Positions 1 through 11,782 of a DNA stretch of 64,000 nt are shown piece by piece. The DNA is from Pseudo-nitzschia pungens (Eukaryota > Bacillariophyta > Bacillariophyceae > Bacillariales > Bacillariaceae), in contig CM074766.1 of NCBI GenBank assembly GCA_037355855.1, positions 1,674,001-1,738,000 of the forward strand. Reading direction: 5' to 3'. Each line of letters starts with the position of its first letter. The first letter of the stretch is position 1. The position numbers were made by a program, and so were the translations under genes. The notes below the pieces were generated by a model that saw only the letters and a list, made by a program, of their open reading frames with translations, made no database searches and was not told the origin of the DNA.

Positions 1-1363
1 CACTTATGCTCGAACTGTACTGGTTGTTCCCACTCTTTTGTTTCTGAGCTGGGGATACATTATCTTGCCAAGCTTTTTGGTCATTCTCGTTGACTTTGGG
101 GATTTCTTGGATGGAGTTGTGGCAAGGTTCTGGGTTGACATCCGAAAGGAAATCGAAAAGAAACTTTCGGAGAAGGAGAAGGCACCGTCTCCTACCAATT
201 CGGATGATGAGTCCTATGGTAAGTTGATCAATGAAACGCTGAACTGGGGTAGAGCAAGCTTTGGTTCTGGCATGTGGTCATTGATGCGCCGTGGTCGACA
301 CGTGACCGACAGGAATAATTTTGACAGAGCGATCCGTCAATATTTTCCTGCTTCTGTCAAAATATGGAAACGTAGACTGACAAAGTTGCATTTCATCGTT
401 TCTAAAATCAATTACGCCTGGTCATTTCTGCAATGGAAAAACAACGGGCATTCAAATAATCATTATTTGTCGAAAAACGACAACTTACGAATACAACACG
501 ACTCAACAAAATACATCGAACAAGTAGAAGTGGTTACGACGGGATCCCCCCAGAACTTTTCCTCGTGGTTGGAACTCCACCGCAATAGCACATACGGAGG
601 CTTTGTCGATGCCGTGTGCGACAAAGCATTTGTAGTACCCTGCTGGATCGCTTTGCTGAACGTTGTGCAACAGTCTAACTACGTTCGATGGCTTCAGTAT
701 TCCATTCTCTTTTTTCTGATACTGGCCGAAGTAGCTAGCGGATGCATCAGATTCAGGGCCTACTTTACGTCAGTGGCTGTGCCCGCACCCAAGGTTGAGG
801 GCTTTGATTTTTCGACGTCGGCGGTGAAGGCTGACCATGTCGGCAAGGCCAAGCAAACCTTCGAAATGGTTGGGACAGCGCTATTTATTCTGCCTTGGGC
901 TCGATACTTGGGTCTAGCATTTTTGTTCCTTGCCGTTCCATTAGCATACGAGAGTGTCAGTCGCAAGATCACTAAGCGTGTTCTGTACGTCAATGCTGGT
1001 CCAAAATTGGATGCATTGGACCACAAGACCCTGAAATTCTGGATGCAGGCCAAGGCGATGGGATCAAAGCTGGTAGTTGGCTTTCCCACTGCTGAAACCG
1101 AAAACGACGACAGCATGAAAAAAGCGGGGATGGGAAAGATTTTCAACGCTCTGGCTTGTAGCTGTGTGGACGAGGCCGTGGCAGAGGCTCCCGAAAAACT
1201 GGATCTCATGTTTTTGGAAAAACAAAAAATCGACTACGTGATTTCAAAGGTTTCCCAGCCGCAGTTTGTCACGGACGAGGTTGTTAGTGCTGAGCGCTGC
1301 CTACAGATCGGGGAAGATGGAATTGTGCGATTGTTCAAATTGAAAGAAGCGAAAAAAGATTAA
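1..1363 (+). CDS. CDP-alcohol phosphatidyltransferase fused to a cytidylyltransferase-like domain (5' partial)
   Basis: The reading frame is open to the window edge (codons from base 2), so the start lies upstream. Near the N-terminus DFGDFLDGVVARFW gives the first half of the CDP-alcohol phosphatidyltransferase signature (DGxxAR). The second half, GGFVDAVCDK (GxxxDxxxD), appears only about 150 residues later, so the active-site motif is split by a long charged insert. Hydrophobic stretches around 640-760 and 860-960 fit membrane helices. The last ~130 residues (RVLYVNAGPKLDALDHKTLK, then LVVGF and ACSCVDEAVAEAP) resemble a CCT/ECT-type cytidylyltransferase fold, but the HxGH catalytic motif is not intact. 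The family joins a CDP-activated head group or diacylglycerol to an alcohol in membrane phospholipid synthesis; the substrate cannot be named. The insert could hide an unrecognised intron (GTAAGT-like site near 220), but the frame stays open throughout. Confidence 0.72.
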   Translation, partial: TYARTVLVVPTLLFLSWGYIILPSFLVILVDFGDFLDGVVARFWVDIRKEIEKKLSEKEKAPSPTNSDDESYGKLINETLNWGRASFGSGMWSLMRRGRHVTDRNNFDRAIRQYFPASVKIWKRRLTKLHFIVSKINYAWSFLQWKNNGHSNNHYLSKNDNLRIQHDSTKYIEQVEVVTTGSPQNFSSWLELHRNSTYGGFVDAVCDKAFVVPCWIALLNVVQQSNYVRWLQYSILFFLILAEVASGCIRFRAYFTSVAVPAPKVEGFDFSTSAVKADHVGKAKQTFEMVGTALFILPWARYLGLAFLFLAVPLAYESVSRKITKRVLYVNAGPKLDALDHKTLKFWMQAKAMGSKLVVGFPTAETENDDSMKKAGMGKIFNALACSCVDEAVAEAPEKLDLMFLEKQKIDYVISKVSQPQFVTDEVVSAERCLQIGEDGIVRLFKLKEAKKD

Positions 1364-2153
1364 TTAGTTGACGTTTTCTGCTACAGTACTTTTAACGAAG
1401 GAAAATTCTTTCAAATCGGCGTTGATCTCTGTTATCATGTGTTTTTCAATGAATGGAATTTGGAGTAGATGTGTTTCTTTCGCTTTGAAACTAATGAAGC
1501 AGCTGCAATATTCTGGGAGTTGTGAAATTGGGTTGACGAATTCTTCGATACAAGAAATCCCAATGAAGTGCTAATGCCTGTACTCAATCTTGTTTCGATA
1601 TCATATGTTACATAGTCAGCTGGGGGAGGGCGTTAGAAGAAGTCTAATGAATTACTATGGTCGTAGCCACACTTACTGACGTTAAACAACATTCCAGTAG
1701 AAGGCGGAAATGAAGTTTAAACCCATTGTTCTGATGATCGTGGATCACACCGCACGCAACCTCGGTGATTATCAGTACTTTTCAACATCGATCGATCGAG
1801 ACGAAAAATCAGTTTCAACAGAGAATTTTCTGAAAGGTTGAGCTCAATGCTAATTGGTAGTATTAAAAAGCAGTAAAATAAAATTCTAATTGAGGCTCCG
1901 GAAAGATGCCCGCTTCTTATACGTGGAAGCAGGACCTCCTCAGTAAGAGCGCCGGTTTTTATCTATTTCTTTGTTTTCGAGTGCAAAGATCCAGGGGACA
2001 GTGGTCTCTTTTGACTCGCGCACCACGCGATTGACTTCTCTTCTTCTATGTCTGGAGAGATATGTGTCAAAAAAGAAAATCCATACCATTTTCGGTTGTG
2101 AATCTACCGGTTTCAACTGAAATGTCAAGTAATCGGTGTCATTCTTCAGGAAA
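1364..2153. other. Intergenic, convergent 3' ends
   Basis: AT-rich spacer between the converging ends of the phosphatidyltransferase and the fascin-like gene. It has only short ORFs without family features. No RNA gene or repeat was recognised. Confidence 0.5.
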
Positions 2154-4207
2154 TTACACAAATGTCGGAAATTTTTCTGAACCAAAGTTTGACCAAGATC
2201 TCCAGGCCGATATGGGCCTCTGGTTCGGAATGTTTTCTTCCCATGGACCAGTAACTTGTACTTCGGACAGTTCACTCGGGGATTGTTCCTTTGGATTTGC
2301 ACCTGATACTAGTTTTGCTGTCGTGCCAACCAAGCCAGCTCCGATTGCCGCACCGGCAGCGGCTCCCGCAAGCGCCTCAACCGAGGTTCCTAGGAGAGCT
2401 AGTTCTGTTATCGTTGCACCAGCTGCTTCCACGGCTCCGAGAACTGCAAAGGGCATGGCTATAGATATTGCCAGTCCCATCACTCCTGCAACAACGAGGG
2501 CTGAAATGATGAGTTTTCGGTTGTAGAGGTGGATATCAATAAGAATAGATCAAGACCAACACGACAAGACCGCGAAAAGGACACCAACACAGTAACGCAA
2601 GCATCAAAATCCCAGATTGCAGCGAAGTTTGAATCGCGAAGATTTGCCCACTCTTTCCTTGGTATGATTCGCTTCGATCAAACAGTAAAGACAACAATTT
2701 TGATCAACTTGATTGACAACCTACCTATAACCTTTCCACCATTTACGGACCGGGGCAGCCGAGGATCCAGTCTCCAGGAATGGCAAAGACTCGTTTCTTC
2801 GTCTCCAGGAGTCGTAAATAGAGTGCCATTGACCTCGTTAACGGCCAGGAACCGAAGGTGTTCCCTTGAGAGAAACATCACACCGCCATGAGGCGAAACC
2901 TTCTTCTCCCATATGCTCCATGATCCCTTTGAGGTAGTAGTGTGTACATCACCCTTCGAATTGCAGCCTAAATATTTTTCATGCGCCACAGAAAAGAAGG
3001 TTAAGTCGCCATCAGGGGTCACTTCCACCTTCCACTCCTCCCAATTTCTCATGTTCTTGGTGAGAAAGGGGCCGGTTTTGGAGCTGGACACGTGCATGTC
3101 GACAGCTCCTGAATTGTCCCACATTTGGTTATATTTGCTTGCGGGCGGCTTTTCTGGCGCAATCTCTTCTTCCGTTGACTCTTCGTCTGCTTCGACCTCT
3201 TGCTTAGAAGAAGCAAAGAGTGAGGTCAAGTAGTATATGTGCGAATGAGCAGCATCCAGGTGCCATAGAGCGTAGTCGTTTGGCTTAGTAGTCGTCCACA
3301 GAGCCTCATCCGCATTGCGTCCAACGCTCAGATAGCGCCGAGAAGCGACGTTCTGAATGTGCACCCCGTTGGATCCTGGGGGTACGTCGAGTCGCCACCG
3401 TTCACAGTGACCCAGCGCACGACTCGTATAGTCGATGGTATCCACACCACCGTCTGAATCGGACGTCAAAAACTTTGTGTAATGGCTCCAGCTGGAGATG
3501 TACAGGTCCCCGTTGCCAACCTCGATGAACCGAAAGACTTCCCAGCCATTCATGGTATTATTCATCGAAAGAGTACCAAGCGTATTGCATCGCAACTGAC
3601 AGTGGACTACGGGATTAGAAATAAAGCAGAGCTCACCCGAAGTAAATTTTAGTGTCCATATGGAAGGTTCCTTGGTGTGTTTGCTCGCAATCAATTGAAT
3701 ATCTTCGTTCGATCCAGTAAATCCCTTGACATTAGTAGTATATGTCAATCGTCGAGGAGCATATTGTCTCGACATTAATGTGTATTGCAACCCTGTCGAA
3801 TCGTCCACCGACTCCGACAGAGATCTTGGGGACGACGATGGACTACTTTTGGCTTCGGCTGACCCTTTCTTCTCGACGGGTTCCAACCACCAATAGGTAG
3901 AAGGTGAAGGGTCATCCACACAATTCACCCGTCCAGTATCAGTGCAGCTCAGGTACTGACCGGTTGTGCTATGTCGGAGCTGCAAGACGCGCCGAAGGCC
4001 CCCATTTTCATCGCCATCGCTGCGGCAATACTCGAGGTGGACATACCACTCTTCTTTGGTCGACCGCTCCTTACTAAACGTGACAACGTAACTTTTGTCG
4101 GTGCTACTAGAAAAGGGCTCGACGGTCAGCCGCATTCCCATCTCTTCTTCGGTCATCAAGCACCGAGTTGCCTCGATACAGGGGAACTGCGAAGGAGTGG
4201 TAGACAT
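2154..4207 (-). CDS. Fascin-like beta-trefoil repeat protein with hydrophobic Ala/Gly-rich tail
   Basis: Two exons: 4207-2725 and 2485-2154, about 604 residues. The start is ATG 4207 (MSTTPSQFP); the upstream in-frame codon is not an ATG. Exon 1 holds serial beta-trefoil/fascin-like units: GQYLSCTDTGRVNC, RYLSVGRNADEAL, KYLGCNSKGDVHTT and RFLAVNEVNGTLFTT, each followed by a W-x-L/V-type strand. A 239-nt intron (GTAGG...GCAG, 2724-2486) joins in phase 1 to a second exon that reads VMGLAISIAMPFAVLGAVE followed by AGAAAGAAIGAG. This gives a C-terminal hydrophobic tail like those of IFI6/27-type diatom proteins. Fascin-like folds bind actin or sugars; the role here is inferred only. The intron is inferred from phase and motif continuity. 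Without it the protein would end soon after NGGKVIG. Confidence 0.7.
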
Positions 4208-5600
4208 GCTGATATCGGATTCACAGAAAATCAAAATAATATGTGCGTCTTGTGTGCACGGTCGTGTTCATCAAAGTCTCTCACGGTTCCTGCGAAGAGG
4301 TTCAATAGTTGCAGTTGATTTCGTCCGGACTCGTGTCACCTTTTAGTGGCAGTAGCACGATGAAGGAGAACAACAATCTTTTCGAGAATTACAGGAATCG
4401 GGAACGATCTAAACTTGCGCTGAGGAATATAAACGGATCAAGTGTGACGAAAAGATTTCGAGTTTTTTGTCTCGACCAAAAACGGTGAGTATGCGCCAAA
4501 ATTCGTTTTAAAACAATTTGGCATAATGACCAATTATCGGTAACCTTACTGTACTACATTAAGGTACAATACGGTACATAACATGCTGGAACAGTTTGGT
4601 CCACTCAATCATGCGGGGTCCCTCCGAACTAAGAATTTAGCCGTTTCAGCCAGATTTATTGAGTTTTGATAGCCAATGCCACATACTTCGCCTTTACCGC
4701 CTTGCTATTACTAGGAGTGGTAGTGTATTTTTTTTAACCAAGCACGGAGTGTTACCCATGACGGACCCAAGCATTGTGAGGACCGCTGCACCTTAAATTT
4801 CATAAAAAGATGTAGGGCTACAAGTAGATGAAATAAGCTTTTATTGCACAAAGAAGAATCTACTCTTTTTAAGACAGAATGGAAAAAAAGTCTTTCCTAT
4901 TATGTTGTCACTTGTATGAAGAAGTAGAGCTACGTTATTGGTATTGGTATAATGCAAGGAGTGGTACAAAGGAGTATTAATACTACTACATATTGGCTAC
5001 CAACAGTTGTCAATTGATATTCAATATTCCATCCAAGATCAAAATACAGCACAACACATCCTGATTCACATTGAGGTACACTAAACACCACTAACTAATG
5101 CTTGTCATCACTGAGAATACTAAGGCAGAACTTTTCTTTTGTGATACTTTATTTTTGTTCATGCCTGTTCCTTTTCAAGGTGCTTCTTCTTTGTGAATCA
5201 TGCATCATTTATTTATGCTGTGCTTAAGGATCAATATTCTGGAAACTACAAATACATATTCGAATTTCATGTTTTTTTGAGAAAGAGTTACTAGTATACA
5301 CTGAACACTTTCTTACTACACAGTGCAATATATTGACCAGGCATCCTCAGCAATAACAACTATTCTTGTGGCGCAATACAAATGGGTCAGAAATTGAAAA
5401 ATATAGTATTAGTAACACTTGTAACAATTGCTTTTGATGTTGATCCCAAATGTACATCACTGCATGTTGTGTCATGTGAAGATGCAGGATGTGATGAGGA
5501 ACGCTCTCAACTTTGGAGGTGTAATTTCTACGGGTGCCGGTATGTAAGGTGGAAAAAAAACATGCAACAACAGAAGGGGATTGTGATCCTAAGCAAAATA
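4208..5600. other. Intergenic, AT-rich
   Basis: About 1.4 kb upstream of the fascin-like gene. It is AT-rich, with short motif repeats (taccttac-like, actactac) and no ORF with coding character. The ORFs near 5350-5750 are shadows across the tRNA gene. Confidence 0.5.
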
Positions 5601-5685
5601 TGCATTCGACGGGGTTCGAACCCGCGAGGACATTACGCCCAGCGCATCTTAAGTGCGCCCCCTTAGACCACTCGGGCACAAATGC
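5601..5685 (-). tRNA. tRNA-Leu (anticodon UAA)
   Basis: The minus strand folds as a class II tRNA. The acceptor 5' GCATTTG pairs with 3' CGAATGC (one G-T wobble), followed by an A-box region GTGGTCTAAGG. The anticodon arm GCGCA-CTTAAGA-TGCGC has anticodon TAA. A long variable arm follows, then the T arm with B box GGTTCGAACCC. About 85 nt, no intron, discriminator A. Confidence 0.93.
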
Positions 5686-5798
5686 CGCGCTCTTGCGCTC
5701 TGACGTTACGTGGGTGTCCAACATATATAAACAATATTTACCAAGAGTCAACACTTAAAAACATCATGTTGAAGCGGCACGGCACAAAAGGAAAATGT

Positions 5799-5881
5799 TG
5801 CATTCGACGGGATTCGAACCCGCGCATACGAATATATTCGAACTTGAGTCGAACCCCTTAGACCAGCTCGGGCACAAATGC
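5799..5881 (-). tRNA. tRNA-Leu (anticodon CAA)
   Basis: The second class II tRNA, same strand, 113 bp from the first. Its acceptor stem is identical (GCATTTG / CGAATGC). The anticodon arm TTCGA-CTCAAGT-TCGAA has anticodon CAA. It has a long variable arm and B box GGTTCGAATCC. About 83 nt, no intron. The shared acceptor stem and D arm, with differing anticodon and variable arms, suggest divergence of tandem duplicates. Confidence 0.92.
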
Positions 5882-6366
5882 GTTGCTTCAACGGTTGGTT
5901 TGGTAGTTTTTATGATGATGCCATATGTAACCATGTCCGTACGGTACAGGGTTCGTTGGTCCGAACAATCTTTCCTCAACTCCCACTTTTTAGTAGTGCC
6001 AACACCGTATTACATGATCGACAACGTGGTAGCATCAACGCATCCTCGAGGACCACATGAAAACCTGAGATGATCTTCCCGGTAATTTACGCTTCGAGTA
6101 AGTTACCGTACGTTACATTCCAGCAAAAGCCTCTTTCAACATTCGATGCATGGCAGATTTCCCCCCCAAGTAATACTTGTGATAATGGTGTGGCAAACAC
6201 TCTGGTACCGGTAGGTTTCTCAATTATAAATAACAATGAGAATGATGTCATAGTATGAAGTATATTGAACACGACATTACGATTTATTTGCAGTGATACT
6301 ATCCTAGGGTATTCTTCCTGTTGGAGAGGGCAGATTGATTCCTCCGGACTAGCTAGTAAACGTATC
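5882..6366. other. Spacer downstream of the FG-GAP membrane protein gene
   Basis: Nearly 500 bp between the tRNA pair and the stop of the large minus-strand gene; presumably holds its 3' UTR. Short overlapping ORFs on both strands show no family features. Confidence 0.4.
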
Positions 6367-9189
6367 CTACTCGATTGTTCCATTTTTCCCGGCGTTGATG
6401 GAATCGAACACGTGCACTTGACCGACCTTGCTCACAAAACCGTTAAAGGTTGTAAACGGAGCTGCTCCCACGACGCGTTCTCCGGACTCGGACAATCCGA
6501 CGTCGTAACCAAACTGGCCGCCATCGATTTCACTGATTCCGAGGTCCGAACCGGATTTGTTCCATGTCCCTTCCGTGTTCCGAAAGACCTGAATGTGACC
6601 GCAGGTGTCACAGAAATTCCCGTTCTCAGGCCCACCAATAGCTATGGTGGCTCCGTCGAAAGACAAGGCGATTGAACTTCCAAAGACATCGAATTCGTTC
6701 TCGCCCTCTAGTGGCTGCCCGAAGGGCGACCAGTCCCCCCGTTCCTGGTCGTAGTAGTACGTACGCACGATGCCAACACTGGCTTCTTGTCCGTCCCTTG
6801 AGTACCCTGTGGCACCCACTGCCAGCACCGTACCATCCCCGGAAAGCTCCACCGCAACTCCAAAGAACTCGCGCGTGGACTCTCCGACGACTCCCGAGCC
6901 AATTTCTTCCCAAAATGTTCCGTTGAAGTCAAAAGTCTTTACGGTCCCGGGTTTTTCGTTGCTTCCCAACGACGATGCGGCAACCCGGTTGCCATCTTTG
7001 GACAGAGCAAGAGACCAACCGAACAAGTCGCGCTCCCCGGAACCAAACAGGTGGTTTCCCATTTGGGTCCAAACCCCATCATCCTCCCGATAGATCTTGA
7101 CAACGCCTGCGTCCTCTGCGTCCGCGAGATCGGCATATTTGTCACCAATCGCAACGATCTTCCCGTCGCCCGAAAAACCAATCGCATCCCCCAATATCCC
7201 TCCCTCGTCGCCATCTCCCGAGCTGGAAGCGTTGGTCATCCTCTCCCATCTCCCCGTTTCGTTTGATTCCTCGTAGATCGACTGTGGCAAGGGAGCGAGC
7301 AGTGAGACCAGCAAACAAAATGGAAATCGAAAACGAACATGACGTGAGAAAGTTTGACAGTGGTTCTTCCACCAGCAGAATGAAAAGATCTCGATGAAAG
7401 TTGTGACACAAGCAATCAGCAAGCAGCAAGCAGCAACACCAAACAGCAACCATCCAACAGCAATTGCGCACGCTCCAAAGACTTACGACGGAACCACTCT
7501 CCATCGAATCGTGCGACCCAGCCCCTACCGCAACACGTGTTCCATCGTCCGACAGCGCAACAGTGGTACCCAGCTCGCCATTGGGATGCGTTCCAAAGAT
7601 TTCGAATCGCTTGTTCCATACGGTGCCGTTGACCAGATCGAAGATCTCCACCCCTCCGGTGATCTTGAGTGTGTCGAGACTCGGATTGTTGGACCCCGGG
7701 AGACCCACAGCGATCCGGTTGCCGTCCGCAGAAATTGCTACCGCGTTTCCGAACCGAATGTTGTCCTTGTAGGCATTTTCTACGCTCAGCACATCGCCGA
7801 TGGGAGTCCATCCCATTGTCACCGGTATTTGCTCACCGGTGTCGTTGATAGCTCCCTCGGCAGCACTGCTTTCCAACCTCGGCAAGACCACCCAGATGAC
7901 GATTCCCGCAACGAGGATCACCCCAAACAACAAACAGGACATTCGGAACGACAGCCTCCGGATCTTGGCCTTTTCGTTCGGATCGTGTTCCTCCTCGATC
8001 AGGATTTCCGCATCCACGGCTACGGCTGCCTCGACCTCGTAGAGTTCGGCTTGGAGCGGGGTGCTGGAGTTCACCGCGGCCTCCGATCCGGTTCCCGTTC
8101 CCGCTACCAACAACTCGGCGTCCTCCCCGCTCTCCCGGTCACGCCCTCCCAGCACCACGACATCGTCGAGGGGTTCCGCCCCGGGATGCGGAATCGTTTC
8201 CACGACGAGGCTGTTGTCGTCCTCGTCTTCAAAGCCGGAATCGTATCCCTGGCCGTGTCGTTCGTCGCCAATTCCGTCCACCGCAAAGGCACCGGGCAAG
8301 ACCTCCATCTCCTCCTCTTCGTCCGGTTCGGCGCAGTGAGCTTCGAGATCGGTGGCTCGCTCGTTGTCCTTGTCCTTGTCGTTGTACTCGTCTTGGGTTT
8401 CGTCATGTTCGTATTCGCGTTCGCGTTCGTATTCGCGTTCGTATCCGTCTTCGTATTCGTCTTCGGAATCCTCGTTGCCCATGCTGAGGACCATCTCGGC
8501 AGCGGCATCCATGGCTGCCGCAGCGGCAGAAACCTTTTGGTTCTTGTGTGTCCCGTTGGCCGAATGCTTTCGCTTCTCGGCCAATGATGCACTCGCGACA
8601 GCGCCGCTGCGTGCGGTGCGATTCGAGGCACCAGCGGGGCGCCGAAAGTTGGCCTTTTCGTCGGACGGACGGCTCCGGCGGTGGCTCTTGCCTCCGGTTT
8701 CGGCCTCCGTTTCGGCTCTTGTTTTGTCGTTGTCGTGATCGCGTTCCTGATCGTGATCGTGATCGTGATCGTTTTCGTGTTCGTGATCCGAATTGCTGTC
8801 CATGCTCAGGACCATCCGGGCAGCCGCATCCATGGCTGCCGAAGCGGCGGAAGCCGAAGCCCCGGGCTTCTGCTGTGTCTTGCGGTCCGACCGCTGCTTT
8901 GAATAGACAGTGGCAACAGCCGCGCTGCGTGGGGTAAGATTCGAAGCGGCGGGGCGCCGAAAGTTGGCCTTTTCGTCGGACGGCCGGCTCCGGCGGTGGC
9001 TCCCGCCATTGCCACCGACGGAAACGGAAGCCGGTGCCGCGACGGTGGAGGTCGTGGTCGTGGTCGTGGACGGCGAGGACCTGGTGGTTCTGGGGGTGAC
9101 GCGCAGGTTTCGTTTGTCGTCGCTGGGCCGGGGGCTTCTATTGCTCCGGGCGGTCCCAGCAGCCGCGCCGCTGGGTGTTTGGGGTGCCA

Positions 9190-9223
<34 letters not shown>

Positions 9224-11782
9224 CACCGCTGATCTTGTCACTGTGGCTGTCGCTGTCGCTGTCGCTGTTGCTCTCGTGGCAGCGGAAGCCGAAGCCCAGT
9301 CGGAAGCCGAAACTTCGGCTTCGATGGGTGCGGAGGAAGTGTCGCGGTTGCCGGCGCTCGGGACGCGAGGCCCGAGCCGCCCGAGACGGGCACGGGCGCG
9401 GGCACGTCCCAGGGTCGATCGAGCAATGATTCGTTCCCTGGTCTTTTCGTCCAGATCGATTCCGCTCGAGACCGATCGCGATTCGTGGGAAGCATCATCG
9501 TCATCATCATCGTCACCACCACCACCAACACCGTCCCTACCCGACGACGAGCGATCGTTGTCTCGGTTCCCGTGATCGGTTTCCGGCTTCCCTGTTGCTT
9601 GGTTTTGCTCTTGCTTTTGTCTTTGTGTTTGCACTTGCGTTTCCGACGCCGACTGTCGCTTCGGAACCAACGAGGACGCTCTGAACGCAATGGATGACAG
9701 GCTCGGCAGACGACGAACCGCTCCACCCTTCGCGGTGGGATAGGGCTTTGGTTGGGTATCGTTCTGGTTCTTGTTGTGGTTGTGGTTGTGGTTGTGGTTG
9801 TGGTTGTGGTTGTGGTTGTGGTTGTGGTTGTGGTTGTGGTTGTGGTTGTCGTTGTCGTTGACGTGCTCGAGCTCGCAATCGGCGGTTCCCGCTTCCCGCG
9901 AGGGCCGCGAGGGCTTGCGGAGGGGTTGCCGCGGGGGAGCCGTGTGCACCGAGGGAGACGTGCTTCCCTTGCGGCGGGGCCCCGACAGCGCGGTGGTGGT
10001 CCAGCTCGCTCTGGCGCGCGGTGTCACGACCGCACCCGCCCCCCGGCCCCCGGCCCGCATCTTGGCCTCGCGTTCTCGATCCGCTCGTGTCGCCGCGCTC
10101 GGGCTCGTGGTGCTCGTGGTGCTCGTGGTGCTCCCGGAACGGTCTGCCGGTGTCGATGCCGATGCCGATGCCGACGCCGATGTCACTGTGGATTTTCGGC
10201 GGAGGACTCCCAAACCTCGCTTCTGTTTGACTCGCATCTTGAGGTCGTGCTCTTCTCGGGCAACACTCTTGGCCACCACTTCGTCGGCAGCCATTGATGA
10301 GGGAGTGGAGGCTTGTCCTCGGGCATTGCGCGGTGAGGATTGCTGCTGCTGCTGATGTTGTTGCTGCTGCTGCTGCTGCTGCTGGACCGTTTCGTGTCTC
10401 TCTTCCTCTTCGTCTTCGTCCTTGAGAACGCCAATCGCAATCAGACACCCCGGATCGTACTCTTCGTGGTCGGTGTGATCTCCATCGGAGTCCTCGCCCT
10501 CGGAATAGGCAAAGCAATCCGTGTTGTCCCTCGGGTAACGCGTGGGAGATTGGTGCTCGGTTTCGTCACCAGAGTGGTCCCGGTTCGCATCGTGTCCGGA
10601 ATGGGCATGGAAAAAGGAACGGGAATGGGAACGGGAGTCCTCGTCCGAGTCAGAGTCCACGTCCGAGTCCGAGCACGAAACCTCGTCGACGGCATCATCG
10701 CTCGGGATGTGATACTCGTCGGTGTTCCTTCGATTCCTGCTGCTCGTGGATTTCTCGTGGTCATTGTCGTCGTCGTCATCGTCTTGCAGAACCGATCCGA
10801 GGCTCCGGCTGTAGGTGCTCACGGTAGCGTAAGAAGTGGTGCTGGCAATGCTGTGATACCGAGGAACCACGGCCTGCCGATCTTCCCGGGGAGGAGGGAG
10901 TTCCTTTGGGTCGTTCACCGCATCCGCGAGGATCTCGTTGCTATTGCCACCGGCATTTGTATTGGCATTGCCATTGGCATTTGAATTAACATTTGCATTT
11001 GTATTGGCATTCCCATCCTCCTGTCCCGGGTACCATCGCGGCTCGCTGTCTTTCGATCGCCGCTCACCCTCCGCGAGCGACAAGGGCGGCGAATGCCCGG
11101 AAGCCACGGTCCGGAAGGATTCCTTGCGGAGGAGACGGTCGTGCTTGGGTTGGTTCGTCGTGTTTGTGGTTGCAGATGTAGATGTAGTTATAGTTACAGA
11201 TGGAGTTGGAGTTGGAATTGTCGACTCCTGCTGTCCCCCGTGGTTTGGAGGCTGCGCCTCGTCCCCGTCCAGGGAGGGCAAACGGAGCTGGGGCTTGACG
11301 GTGGCGAGAATCTCGGCAGCGGTCAGGACTACCGGTTGCATCTCGCGGTTTTGGTTTTGGTTTTGGTTTTGGTTGTTGTTCTTGTTCTTGTGGTTGTTGT
11401 TATTCTTGTTGTTGGTGCGATTGCGATTGTTGTTCGTGGGATGAATGCTGGTGGTGCTCGTGTCAATGCTCGCTGGGTTGTCGTTGTGGCTTGGAAACAA
11501 CTCGGTGATATCAAAGGTTTGATCTGCAAAGGATGATTCCAAGACCCGTGGGGAAGGATAGAGGCTGCCGGTTTCTGTTTCGGTTTCGGTGCTTTTTCTG
11601 TTGCTGTTGCTGCTGCCGCTGCTCCTGCTCCGGATGCTTCCGACGCTGCTACTGCGGTTGTAGTGGCGGAACACGGAAGACGCTTTCGATGCGGATGCAG
11701 ACGCACCTTCGGTGGCATCGCCATTCGACGGCGCGGAACAAGCCGACACGGGGGAAGCACTCGTGTTGGGATTCGCGTTCAT
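6367..11782 (-). CDS. Large single-pass membrane protein: repeat-rich cytoplasmic region plus FG-GAP-like beta-propeller ectodomain
   Basis: Two exons, 11782-7487 and 7281-6367, about 1736 residues. The start is ATG 11782 (MNANPNTSAS). The intron 7486-7282 (GTAAGT...CCACAG, 205 nt) is phase 0 and joins MESGSV to SIYEESNE. Residues 1-1270 are low complexity: Asn-, Ser-, Asp-, Gln- and Ala-runs, a (His-Asn) repeat near residues 644-669, and at least two copies of a module that begins SHRRSRPSDEKANFRRP and ends in AAMDAA.MVLSM. A hydrophobic segment near residues 1280-1300 (LLFGVILVAGIVIWVVLP) is the only clear membrane helix. The C-terminal ~435 residues contain repeated blades of the FG-GAP/integrin-alpha type (FGNAVAISADGNRIAVG, FGWSLALSKDGNRVAASS, FGVAVELSGDGTVLAVGA). 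Predicted type II surface or vesicular protein; ligand unknown. Confidence 0.82.
9773..9852 (+). repeat. Hexanucleotide microsatellite (GTTGTG)n inside a coding exon
   Basis: About 13 near-perfect copies of GTTGTG on the plus strand, read on the minus strand as alternating His-Asn codons in the large membrane protein. Because the unit is six bases, length changes keep the frame. Confidence 0.95.
10338..10384 (+). repeat. CAG/CTG-type trinucleotide tract encoding poly-Gln
   Basis: An interrupted (CTG)n run on the plus strand is read on the minus strand as a glutamine tract with His interruptions in the large membrane protein. Confidence 0.85.

Noticed and set aside
1368..1574. 68-residue ORF after the phosphatidyltransferase
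   Set aside because: Non-ATG start, AT-rich, no motif; most likely 3' UTR.
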